Below are positions 1 through 10,742 of a stretch of DNA of 64,000 nucleotides, piece after piece; position 1 is the first letter of the stretch; each line of letters begins with the position of its first letter. A model generated the notes under the pieces. It had not been told where the DNA came from. It did not search any database and saw only the letters and a list, made by a program, of their open reading frames with translations. The DNA lies in NCBI GenBank assembly GCA_021521415.1, contig JAIQDT010000677.1, positions 434,001-498,000 on the forward strand, read 5' to 3'. The position numbers and the translations under genes were made by a program. This stretch comes from Bidens hawaiensis (Eukaryota; Streptophyta; Magnoliopsida; Asterales; Asteraceae).

Positions 1-900
1 TTATCTATACCGTTGTCTTATGAAAACTATATTTCACTTATTATATCATCAAGGTATTGATTATACCTCCGACTAGGGTATAAGCCATATAAAATAAAAT
101 ATTCGGGTAGAACCCCTATCTTGTATGGCTTGTTTTTCTAAAAATGACTAAGCTTCACGCGGACAGCACTCCTACTTGTCTTCGGTATCGAGGGAATTAA
201 CAACACTTCTACACCTCACACGTACTTTGAAACACGAATGTCGGAACGTCGGAATCGTGGCACGTATTTCGAGGTAATGTGTGTATTGGAGGTGTGATGG
301 ATGACTGGGACTTCATCCCATGGATGCCTATTTATAGGAAGAAAAGGTGCTCATTCGCGGCGCGCGAAGGGCTTATATCAGGTTCGTGCACATAGCGCGA
401 AGGACGACTTAACCACCATTGAATTCTTTTGTCCTTCGCGTAGCGCGAATGATTGGTTTGCGTCGCGCGAACTAGACCTTTAGGGTCGCTGAGTTGACAC
501 GTAGACCTGCCACGTATCACGTGACACGTGTCAAAAATTGTCAGTATAAGACTTTGATTCATTCGCGTCGCGCGAAGGACTTACTTGTTGGGTCCAATTC
601 TCAAATTTTCTATTTTAGTCCCCCCACTTCTCAAATTTTCCATTTTGCTCCTTAGCGTAGCGCGAAGTGCAAAGTGCCACACTGCGCCCATCGCCCAAGC
701 ACGTGCGCGTCGGGTGCTTTGCACCCTCCGCTAGGATCATTGAGAGCATGCTAGACATAAAAGAATATTATTATGGAAACATATCTCCTTATAAAGAGTT
801 TTCAAATTTTTCCTACTTTCCATTTAAGATGAATTTATCTTTCCTATTTATACCCATCTGAAAGACTTCTATTTTTTTCCCTTTCCATGTGGGATGGATT
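1..900 (-). mobile_element. LTR retrotransposon remnant (partial LTR, reverse orientation)
   Basis: Read on the minus strand, about 900 down to 660 runs from a CCCACAT-type start, through a TATAAATAG-like promoter, to a GC-rich segment with the phrase CGGAGGGTGCAAAGCACCC. The same order occurs on the plus strand at about 36795-37090, so these are two divergent copies of one LTR family. Positions 340-665 contain about six CGCG-rich imperfect palindromes. No coding sequence, primer-binding site or target duplication could be assigned, and the copy may continue beyond position 1. The superfamily is not resolved. Confidence 0.45.
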
Positions 901-1380
901 TACATTTTCTTAACATGGAATGTTTTCAACTTTATAATTCATATATATCTTATTATTTCTTTACCATATTTATTATTAAAATATTTTTTGGTCCTTCTGC
1001 TTTTAAAGTAGACATTTTTAACCCAAAACAAAAATGCTATTTTTCGAGATGTTACAGTAGAGAGCTCGACTTTTCCACACGTTAAAAAAAACGAGCCGAG
1101 TTAAGCCGGCTCGCTTTCAAGCGTGAGCCCTAGCTCAACTCGTGAAAAACTCTAATCAGATCAAGTTTGCTATTGGCTAATTTATATTCTCCTCTATCCA
1201 TGGATTTCAAATTTGGTGATTCAAACATCAAATTCCATGTGTAACCTTCTCAAACCAAAACTTAAATATTGTCAATATCTTAAGAACGGGGTACAGTAGT
1301 AAAGTTAATATTTACTGTAGTCGTAATGAAGCTTATATATGTCAAATTATTAAAACCACTAAATATTAAAGAGATACTAT
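901..1380. other. AT-rich intergenic stretch
   Basis: No gene is supported here. About 1085-1150 holds a short GAGCCGAG/GGCTCG-type inverted motif of the kind common in plant interspersed repeats. The rest is AT-rich and without a recognisable coding frame. Confidence 0.4.
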
Positions 1381-1487
1381 GAAAAGCAAATACCGAACTA
1401 ATAAATTCGTTATGGTATCCCGTACCCAGTTTAATTCAAATTTCATATCGGTATTTTCAATACCGGTACTGTACCGATCTCACCCTA
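1381..1487. mobile_element. hAT-type MITE fragment (right end)
   Basis: The stretch contains GGTACTGTACCG-type motifs and ends in GATCTCACCCTA, the reverse complement of a TAGGG-starting hAT terminus. The MITE ending at 41577 has the same style of terminus and interior. No matching left end or 8-bp duplication was found, so this is called a relic. Confidence 0.35.
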
Positions 1488-1576
1488 ATTGTGTAAAGGT
1501 ATATTATTATTTTTTTTACTCTACTTATTATGTGAATTTCTAATTTTGTTGAAGTCTTTATATGTATTATACCTAC

Positions 1577-1578
<2 letters not shown>

Positions 1579-1623
<45 letters not shown>
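1579..1623. repeat. (AAT)n microsatellite
   Basis: About 15 consecutive AAT units, visible directly. Confidence 0.95.
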
Positions 1624-1624
<1 letters not shown>

Positions 1625-1914
1625 TGACAAACCAACTTTGAGATTGCAAGACCTGCAAATTTGAAAAACAAAAGGAAAAAAGAAAGAAAGACCATGTTTA
1701 TCTAATAAAAAAAGGTTACAGCTTTATTTACTAAAAATATTTTAAAATATTAAAACTAGTTTATTTTAGTAAGGTTATATATTAGGAGTGGGAAAAGCTT
1801 TCAAAAACACTAATTTAATAAATAGTTTTTTAGTAAATATTTCCCCCCAAACACTTTTTAGGGAAAAAACTAACTATGGATAAGAATAAAGAATATAATC
1901 TGAATGTTACCTGG

Positions 1915-2933
1915 TGAAGAAACACTAAGTGACCCGGTACAGATTATAGATAATCTGGGGGTTAAGTAATGTTTCCCACGGATGAGGTCTAGCTGAGAAG
2001 GCTGTTCTTCAGGAGACCTGCAAAACAAACACCGTAAGCTCGTCACTGAGAAGGGGGGGGTTCCTCCTTGTGACCACCCTCCGGCGTGAGAATCAGACTA
2101 GGTTGCTCTGAATATAAGTGTATATTAAGAGATTGCTAGATAACTGGATAGCAGATGATCTTACCATTCCAAGATATTGGAGTATTTATAGCCGAAGGTA
2201 GGTTTCCTAGAAGGTACAGCCGGCTGAATAGTATTCCTGTTCAACCAACAGTGGACTATGCACAGGCCATACTGGTTGGTGGGTAGGTTACGGCCAACAG
2301 TAACAAAGTCGGCTGCACTATTCCACCAACTGTAGATTATGCACGTCCTACTTACTGTGGATTGTACGCAGGCCATGCTGGTTGGTGAATAGGTTACGGC
2401 CAACAGTAACACTATTCTACCAACTGTAGGCCGCGCATGCTCCTCAGTAAGGGTTGGTGAGTAGGCAGCGGCTAATAGTGACAAACAGTACTAGAGGGTG
2501 CTCCTCCTCGCCCTGTTGTCGATGAGCTGTCACCCTGTGATTGGCTCATGGGCTGTTCTGGTCAGATCGTCTGTCCTTTCCATACCTTGGTAGGTATGGT
2601 ACAAAAGATCTTTCAGAATCAGACTGGCTCATTTAGGCGGGATTGTTCCCGCCTTGCTCATTCCTTCATGTGACTACTGAAGTAGCTAGTGTCTTGTGCG
2701 TGTAGCCCTGCTGTCTGCGGGTAGCCTTCCCTGATGGCTTGTATCCGCAACTGCGGGAACAGGCGGGGTACTTCACCATTGGGAGGCTTTCCCTGCGTGT
2801 TCAGCTTGTGTACTGCGCGTAAGATCCTATGAGCATGGTGGGTCCTGCGGGAGCAGATGGCCTTTGCGCAGACGTCCCTGTTCAAGGTGAGTCTTGCGGG
2901 ACCAACTGATCTCTGCTGGGACCTACCTCTTCA
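1915..2933 (-). repeat. LTR (3' LTR in element orientation)
   Basis: 1,019 bp and, by eye, the same base for base as 13406-14424. A TATA motif (CTATAAATA on the minus strand, 2183-2191) marks the LTR promoter. About 2260-2484 contains roughly three ~105-bp imperfect repeats around a GGTTACGGCCAACAGTAAC phrase. Open frames inside the LTR are identical in both LTRs and are not considered genes. Confidence 0.97.
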
Positions 2934-2951
2934 AGTCCCCCCAGTCCAATG
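2934..2951 (-). other. Polypurine tract
   Basis: Minus-strand sequence GGACTGGGGGGACT lies directly before the TGAAGAGG start of the LTR, where plus-strand DNA priming occurs. The second element has the same motif at 57723-57736. Confidence 0.85.
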
Positions 2952-3165
2952 TTCTTCTCATGAATGTTTAATAAAGTGAGGTGAACTTTTGGACTTTGAG
3001 CAAGGGGTTTTGAAAAGGGGTTTCTAGTTTTAAGGTTCTCCGTGGGGATTCTTCCCGCGGGTTTCCTAATGTCACTTGCAAAAATTCCCGATTTTTTTGC
3101 TTGATCTTTGGGTATGATGCGGGTAGGTATGTAACCTTCTCGCAAGTCAGGAGCGTTGAGTCTCA

Positions 3166-3885
3166 CTTGTGTGGATTCTCCTTGAGGTTTTAGTGGTTTT
3201 GAACATAGTGATCAATTATGTTTAAACCACCAATTCCATCCTGGAGCCTCAAACAATGTATTTCTCGACGTTCCCGCTCTGCGGGGATGTTATTTCCGTT
3301 TCCACAAGCATTGCCCAGAAGATCCTTCCTGGTTTCAATTCCCTGCCGGGCGCTAGGTATGTGAAGGGTTTTGCCTTAACACTGTACCCGCGCTCGTCTT
3401 ACGGTTACTTTACTTTCAAGGTACTCCTGGCGTCAATTCCCTGCGGGTGCTAGATACGTGAAGGGTTTTGCCTTAACACTGTATCCGCACCCGTCTTATA
3501 GTTACTTTGTTGCCGGGGTATTCTTAGCTTCAATTCCCTGCGGGTGCTAGGTATGTGGAAGGTTTTGCCTTAACACTGTACCCGCATCCGTCTTATGGTT
3601 ACTTGGTTGCCAAGGTAAGGGGTATTTTCCCGCTTACCTTTGAATCTTTTTGAATTTTGAATTTTGAAATTCGAAAGGTTGGTGAGGATAAGAACAGTCC
3701 AAACATCTGAAACGTCGTGTGACGGTTTCTTCTGACTGTGTCAGGACGTGCAGGAAGTTATGGTGACGTGACAGAACATGGTCATTCCAGTCGCTTTTTC
3801 AGGCGCGTGGGCATGATTTTTCGGGCGCGTGGCCGCGAAATTACTGGCACACGTCCTTTCAGCAGCTGTTGCCAGCTTGCTTTTT
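3166..3885. repeat. Noncoding spacer with ~97-bp tandem repeats
   Basis: Three units of about 97-98 bp start near 3333, 3431 and 3528. Each contains TCAATTCCCTGC, a GGGTTTTGCCTTAACACTG core and a TTACTTTG-like end. The second element has the equivalent array at about 57040-57350 in reverse orientation. Frames are not conserved between the two elements, so the region is called noncoding. It separates the polypurine tract from the antisense-gene promoter. Confidence 0.8.
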
Positions 3886-3970
3886 GCCACGTGTCATAGT
3901 TTCATTGCACCTTTGATTTCTCTCTCCTCCGCATTAAATTCACCGCATTAATTGCGATTACTATATAAAG
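3886..3970 (+). promoter_or_regulatory. Promoter of the antisense gene (G-box and TATA box)
   Basis: A G-box/ABRE-type motif GCCACGTGTCA (3886-3896) lies about 65 bp before a TATA box CTATATAAAG (3961-3970), and the first ATG of the antisense gene follows at 4091. In the second element the same pair is present on the minus strand: the G-box at 56783-56793 and TATATAAAG at 56709-56717, before the ATG at 56589. Conservation of motif order and spacing in a diverged copy supports a real promoter. Activity is inferred. Confidence 0.7.
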
Positions 3971-4090
3971 GGGGAGAGGGTTATTTGCAATTCACACTTT
4001 TCACTCTTCTTCTTCTTCTTAGTGATTTCCGGCAAATACTCCCCTTTTTCAGGCAAGCATTTTCCTGAAATCACTCTTCTTTCTGCAAAA

Positions 4091-7000
4091 ATGTCCTCTC
4101 GTGATGCTGAAGCTATAGCTGACGACAGGGGTACTGCTGGTGAGTGCCAGTGTGCTCTGCCCGGCGATCAGTACCGGTATGTTGTCAGGAAGTTCATGCT
4201 CGATCATCACGAGCCTGAGTTTCCTGAATCCCACCAGACCGTGTACGATGCCCCCAGTGGCAAGATCGGGGTTTATGCTGCATTTTTTGTCTATGGGAAT
4301 CTTAGATTCCCATTGACAAAATTTGTTTACCGTGTCCTTGAGAGGCACGGTGTCCATTTGACCGAGCTGCACCCCATGGCGATCGCCAAGATTCGCCATT
4401 TTGAGTGGGTGTGCCGGATTTTGGGCATCGAGCCCCATGTGGACCGCCTGATGACCTTCTATACCTGGAGGTGCATCCAAGGGTGGTACACCCTGACGAC
4501 CCGTACTAAGGGTCTGAAGATTTGCGACACCGAGCGTAGTCTTCGCGCGTGGAAGCAGGAATTCTTCTACATTTCTGCCCGCGCCATCCCCCTTGCCATG
4601 AAGTTTAAAAATGGCCAGGCGATACCGAGCCTTCACGCCCCCAACTACCAGGAGGCGGAATGGTTTTCGAAGATATCCCGGATCCAATCTCCGGTTTACC
4701 GGTTTGCGGAGTCCGGGATGGTCATGTTAGGGATGAGCCGGGTGTGGAAAGATGCATCTCTGGTTCCCATCCTCCTCGAATACGGTTTGAACTCTATTCC
4801 CTATGGTATGTCTTGTTTTTCTTTTTTGATACAAGTTTGTCTTCTAACTGTTTCTTTTCTTTCAGAGGGAAATGATTTGGAGTCGCTTCTGTTTCCGCGG
4901 GAAGCCGACGGTCCCGCGCGGATGGGTACTCGCGCTTTGGACGAGGGCGAGTTGCCCATCCTGGAGCAAACAGCGGATCGGTTTGTGGAGGTCTATCCGC
5001 TGGGCCACGAGATCCTGAGCCACCGGCGGCCAGGTAAGGCGATATTCTTTCCTCAACCCCTTAATGCTGTACCCGCTGTTGGAATTCTTGACCTGTCTTC
5101 TTCTGAGGAATCCTCAGATGCTCCTCCACTGGTGCGGAAGAAGAAAGCTGCTGCCGGCGGGAAAGGGAAGGAGAAGGCCTCCACGGCTGGTCCGGTGGTT
5201 CTATCTGACTCGGAGTCAGATAGTGAAGAGGTGGCGGGGAAGCCCGGTGGTGAGAAGACCACTGCTCCGGAGGCTACGTCCGTTACCTCCGGAGAACCGA
5301 CGAAGACGACGGTGACCGGTACCAAGAGGCCGGCTCCATCGGGTTCCTCCCCGCCCGTCCGTACGTTCAGGGTCAAGAAAACCCGTAAGTACAATCATAG
5401 TTGTCTTTGTAGATTTATCACTTCCTAAATTTATCTAACACTTTCTTCTTTGTGCAGGCGTGGATGTTGACGCATTCCGGGGTGAAACGCAGGGGAATAC
5501 CTCTCCGCCAATGACGGTAGGCTCGGTCAGCCTTCCTGAGGCGTCGACCCAGGCGCCTGCGCCTGCATCCGTTGGTCCAGTTGCTCATTCATTTGAGCCA
5601 ACTGTTCCGGTCGAGATGACGTCACCGCCGGCCGTGAGTGCGATTTTTACAGCATCCTTCACGGAGCCGGCGGTTACTGCTGCTGCTGATGAGGCGGCGA
5701 CCGCGGCGGCGACCCCAACGGCGACCACGGCGGCTGCCACCATGCCCGCGCCACCGGCACCAATGGCCGGACCATCAGGTACGCGCAGGGCTTCCCGCCG
5801 ATCTTTGCCACCTTCCCGTCTGCCTGACCTGTTGGATGGATTTCCTTTAGGTTCAGGTGATGGGTTTGGCGGTTATCGGCCTGTCATTGACCCTACAGGT
5901 GCGTAGGGTTCCTTTCTTTTTCCCCTATGTTTTTTATCATCTTTTCCTTACTGCCTTTGTTTCTTTTGCAGTGACGGATTCCAATGAAGTGTATGTTCCG
6001 CGATGGAACATACGCCGAGGAACAACCCTTCGCACACCTGTGGAGTGCGTGGACTGGGTTCGCCACGCTGCTCCCCCGGGTGCGTTGGGGGAAGCCATGG
6101 TTAGCTACCAGGAGGGTAGGCTAACCAATGAGCTTCGGGTTCTCCAGGCCCGGATGCAGCCGCGCGTCGAGCTGCTTTGTCGTGAAAACGACAAGTTAAA
6201 AGCAGCTCGCGCAAAGGAAGTATCTGAAACGCGGGCTCTTCGGGAGGAGAACCAACAGCTGGCGGCAGCTGCCGCCGCCAAGGAGAAGGCCTTCAAGGCC
6301 CTCGAGGTTGAAGTTCAGGCGCGACTCGAGGCCCGCTCCAAGGCTGCCCAAGCTGTGAATGAACAGCTTCGGCTGGCCAGGGAGACTGCGCGAAACGCAA
6401 CCGAGAGGGCTGCCCAGGCTGAAGCCGTTGCTGAGCCTCTGCGTGTGGAGAATGAGGAGCTGAAAGGCAAATTAGAGGCTCTCCAACGCGCTCATGATGC
6501 CTTGGCAATGGAAGATGCCAAGAAACTCCAGGAAATCCTGGACCAGAGGGGGGTGCTTGACCAGACCCAGCGGAAGCTTAAGGGCGTCGAAGAGGCTGCC
6601 GCAAAGGAAGTTTTACTTGCCAACCTTAACAAGAGCGAAGCCGAACGCGCCCATAACGAAGCTCAAGCTGCCCTCCAATGGCTTCTTCGAGAAGCGTTGC
6701 CTCAGGTATGTTTAACTTTGTCTTCACGCTTTTCTTTTGTAAGAAAAGGTTCTAACACTTGTATTTTTTTTTTCTTTGTAGGTTGTGCGTCGGGTCTTTT
6801 CAGAGACCTCTTACGATGATGCTATGACCGCAGCCCTCAACGCTTCTCATGAGGATGGGGAAAAGGCCGGCTTCCTGCTTGGTCTAGGGTTTGTTGAGAA
6901 AGGTGTCCCGCCTTCCAACTTCCCTTTGTTCGATGTGGATACCGAAGCCATTTATGACCAAGCATTGAACCAATACGCCGCTTTCCCGCATCCAGTGGTG

Positions 7001-7117
7001 GAAAAGGTGGACGAAGTAGTTGCTTCTGATGATGGGTTAGCTGTCCTCAAAGCGTTCCTCGAACCACCCCGTTCTTCTGACGGAGCGGGTCCAAGTGGAA
7101 GCGGCCCTGAAGCTTGA
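4091..7117 (+). CDS. Antisense accessory protein of the retrotransposon (Transposase_28-like, coiled coil)
   Basis: Five exons fit: 4091-4805, 4866-5384, 5458-5898, 5972-6705 and 6782-7117. The introns are GT-AG and 60-76 nt long. Spliced, they give 914 codons without a stop. The phases are confirmed by the homologous copy at 53387-56589. Residues ~30-235 resemble the putative gypsy-type transposon domain annotated in plant proteins (PF04195-like), with the phrases GKIGVYAAFFVYGNLRFPL and LMTFYTWRCIQGWYT. Residues ~330-560 are Ser/Pro/Ala-rich, with a basic RKKKAAAGGKGKEK patch and an ILDLSSSEES stretch. Residues ~590-800 form a long Glu/Ala/Lys-rich coiled coil. The ATG at 4091 is chosen because the other copy starts at the equivalent place; an upstream in-frame alternative start is probably not used. 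The gene lies opposite to gag-pol and converges on it. Its function is unknown. Antisense extra ORFs are known in Ogre/Tat elements. Confidence 0.85.
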
Positions 7118-7636
7118 TCCTGAAGATCCCTTTCCATTGCTAAGATAGACTTGTATAGATTTACTCTTTCAGGCGGGTAGTAACCCGGCCATTCTTGTAA
7201 TATATCATTGAAATATAAATCTTTTTGCGGATAAGATTGTTATTTCCTTTGGATTCCTTGCTTTATAAGCTCATGACTTAGTTTAAGTTAGCAATTTTCC
7301 AAGTTTTTTAGAATAAGTTAACCTGTTGAACGTGGTTGATGATGGGTTAAAGTTTTGCTTCCTCCTTCGTGATTGTGCGGGTAGAACCGTCAATTGCACT
7401 TGGTAGGATGGCTAAATTTTAACCGTCATCTGGCCTGCGTGTAGGTTTTCCTCATTTTTCCTCGAAATTTCTAAGTATTTAGGATAAGTTAACCTTTGAA
7501 CGTGGTTGATAGTGGGTTAAAGTTTTGCTTCCTCTTTCGTGATTGTGCGGGTTGAACCGTCACTTGCACTTAGTAGGATGGCTAAACTTTACCCATACCT
7601 GACCTGCGTGTAGGTTTTCCTTATCCTTATTTCTAA

Positions 7637-7675
<39 letters not shown>

Positions 7676-7998
7676 GATAACCTTTGAACGTGGTAGATGA
7701 TAGTTTGAAGTTTTGCTTCCTTATTTGTGATTGTGCGGATAAGACCGTCACTTGCACTTACAAAGATGGCTAAACTTTACTTACATCATACCTGCGTGTA
7801 GGTTTCCCTTATTTTTAACGTTGTGTTTATGCGGGTTTTGCCGCCTTCCACACGCAATGACTTACTTCTCCTCATTTATGCGGTAAATACCGGCACCAGT
7901 GGGGAGTTCATAAGGATAAAGGTAAACACATTATGAAAGGAGAATCATTTCCATTAGAAGTGGCTCTTGGCCTTTTCTTTACAAGTTTTGGAATTGAT
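7118..7998. repeat. ~170-bp tandem repeat array between antisense gene and pol
   Basis: Three units start near 7314, 7485 and 7673 and run to about 7850. Each holds AACCT..TGAACGTGGT, a GATTGTGCGG core and ACCTGCGTGTAGGTTT. A run of about 34 T (7639-7672) lengthens the second unit. A possible poly(A) signal for the antisense gene (AATATAAA) lies near 7210. The second element has matching units of exactly 170 bp at 52671-53180. Confidence 0.85.
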
Positions 7999-10742
7999 CT
8001 ACATATAACATTTGCGTAATTGAGCTCCATTCCATGTTCTTGGGATGGGAGTGCCATCGAGCCTTTCGAGCCGGTATGCGCCCTTTCCCAGAACCTGTTT
8101 GATAACGTATGGCCCTTCCCAGATCGGGGCCAACTTTCCTGGGCGTTCTTGGTTCGAAGCCTCGTTGTTACGCAGTATGTAGTCTCCTTCCTTGAAGTTG
8201 CAGAGTTTTACCCGCGTGTTGTAGTACTTTTGCATTTGTCGTTTGTAGTTCTCTTCACGCACTGCGGCTAAGTCTCTGCGTTCCTCGGTTAGCATAAGAT
8301 CCAACCGTCTTTCCGCATCATTGTCTTCTGGCTGACTCAAGACCCTTGGTGAGGGTAGACCAATTTCGACCGGGACCATGGCTTCAGTGCCATAAGTGAG
8401 GCTGAACGGGGTTTCTCCCGTACTGGCCTTCTTCAACGTTCTGTTTGCCCAAAGGACGTGCGGAAGCTCGTCCACCCAGCCGGATCTGTGTTTCAAGAGT
8501 CTTTTCTTTATGCCTTCGACGATGCTTTTATTTGCTCTTTCCACCTCACCATTTCCTTGCGGGTGTGCCACTGAGGTAAAGGTGTGGGTGATTTGAAGTT
8601 CTTTTAGCCATTGTTGTAGCTTTTTGTCAGCAAAGTTGGTGCCGTTATCGCTCACCATATTCTGTCGAAGTCCAAAACGACAAATTATAAATTCCCAAAT
8701 AAATTTTTTGATATGCTTTGCGGTTGTTTGGGCTAAAGGTTTTGCTTCTATCCACTTGGTGAAGTAATCGATAGCTACCACTAGGAACTGAACATTTCCA
8801 GCTGCTGTAGGAAATGGGCCTGTCACATCGATGGCCCACTTCTGAAATGGCCACGAAGAAGTGACTGGAACCAGTTCGTTTTTCGGGCGATACGTGTTAG
8901 GTGCGTAAAGCTGGCAAGACCTGCATTTTCTGATGTATGCCAGTGCATCCGTATGCATCCCTGGCCAAAAGTATCCCGCGTTGTTTAACTTGGCTACAAC
9001 AGCGCGGGGACCTGCGTGTACCCCACAGATGCCTTCGTGTACTTCCCTTAGGAGGTAGTTGGCATCTTGGTTGTCCACGCATCTCAAGAGTGGGCCAAGA
9101 AAGTTACGTCTGTAAAGGATGTCATTGACGAGTTGATAATTCAGTGCTTTACAGCGTAGTTTTCTTGCCTGTGTTTTTGACTCTGGTAATATTCCTGCTG
9201 CAAGGTAATTTATTATTGGTGTCATCCACGTTTCTGTACTGGTTTGGATGACACAAATTTCCTTGTGCGGGACTGATGGCGCTTCGAGGAGTTCAATGCG
9301 GATGTCCTTTCCCAGGTGGGTGAAGGCTAGTGATGCAAGCTTGCTTAACGCATCCGCAGATTTGTTTTCGCTGCGCTTGACATGTATGACTTTACAATCA
9401 CTAAAATCACGCATAAGGGTTTTTGCCTGGGCGAGGTATAGGGCCATGGTGTCGTTCGCAGCCGTGTATGTTCCATTTATTTGGTTGGCCACCAGCATGG
9501 AATCCACATGTGCTTCCAAGTTTTTCACTCCCATCTTACGCGCAATTCTCAAACCGGCCAAGAATGCTTCATATTCGGCTTCGTTATTCGTACTTGGAAA
9601 GTCCAGCCGAATAGCGTAAGTATATTCTTGGCCCGCTGGGTCGGTTAATTTTAACCCTGCACCTGAACCCTCGTTACTGGCTGCTCCATCAGTATAGAGT
9701 CGCCAGACATCATTGACGTCCTGTGCTGGGGAGGGTTGAGCCTCCTCCTGGCACTCTTTCTCCCGCGAAGCGGGGACTTCTGCAATAAAATCGGCCAGGA
9801 CCTGGCCTTTTATGGCTGGTCTTGGCTTGTACTTAATTGCATATTCTCCCAATTCAATTGCCCATTTGGCTAGACGTCCCGATAATTCGGGTTTGCCTAG
9901 GACGTTTGAGAGTTTGAAGTTGGTGAGAATGGTGATTGGGTGGCCCTGGAAATATCGTCTTAACCTGCGTGAAGCATGTATAAGTGCTAAGACTAATTTT
10001 TCGAGGGTAGAGTACCGGGTTTCTACGTCTGTTAGTACACGGCTAACATAATAGATTGGCATCTGGATGCCCTTTCGTTCTACTAGCAGGACTGCCCCGG
10101 TTGCTCTATCTGTTGCGGAAAGGTATAGGATTAACTCCTCTCCCGCTTGCGGTGCTGTAAGTGTTGGGAGTTCAATCAGGCGTGACCGAATCTCCTGAAA
10201 AGCTGCTTCCGCTTCTGGTGTCCAGCGGAAGTGCGTTTTCTTCAAGCAGTTTCTTAATGTTGACACGAAAGGAAACGACTTATCTGCATGGTTTGCCAAG
10301 AAGCGATTAAGTGCGACTAGTCGTCCATTCAGTGTCTGAGCCTGTTTGATGGTGGTAGGTGATTCCATTTTAACAATGGCTTCGACCTTTTCAGGGTTCG
10401 CTCTAAAGCCATCTTTAGTAACAATGACTCCCAAGAACTTCCCTTCTTCCATCCCAAATGAACACTTGCTCGGGTTGAGCTTCATGTTTATCTTTCGGAG
10501 CGTGTTGAAAGTTTCTTCAATGTCTTTCAACATCGCCTCAGGCTCAAGGCTTTTGATAACCAAATCATCCATATAGACTTCCAAGTTTCTCCCGATTTGG
10601 GCATGAAACTCTTTGTCCATTAGTCGTTGGTACGTGGACCCTGCATTCTTAAGTCCGAATGGCATCATTTTATAACAAAATGTGCCATCGGGCGTCCGAA
10701 ATGCGGTTTTGTCCTGGTCATCAATGGCCATGTGGATTTGGT
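7999..10742 (-). pseudogene. pol: pol, second part: RT (YMDD), RNase H, plant-type RNase H, integrase
   Basis: The open frame of about 910 residues starts within RT. YMDD is at residues 53-56. The first RNase H (~200-320) lacks clear catalytic acids: ILTNFKL stands where an Asp is usual. The second RNase H (~343-465) has YTDGA (Asp348), NNEAEYEA, HVDSM (Asp410) and SADALS (Asp460). Integrase has the zinc-binding His/Cys set (~565-606) and a DD35E triad at about Asp635, Asp695 and Glu731 (in AIDVTGP, VSDNGTNF and GEVERANK). The protein ends without a chromodomain. It is separated from the upstream gag-pro-RT frame by a one-base shift near 10744, so it is called a broken gene. The apparent start at 10731 is an internal Met, not a true start. 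Confidence 0.93.

Noticed and set aside
2161..2885. Open frames of 107 and 75 codons on the minus strand, repeated exactly at 13652-14376
   Set aside because: They lie inside the LTR and are identical only because the LTRs are. The second element's LTR does not keep the frames.
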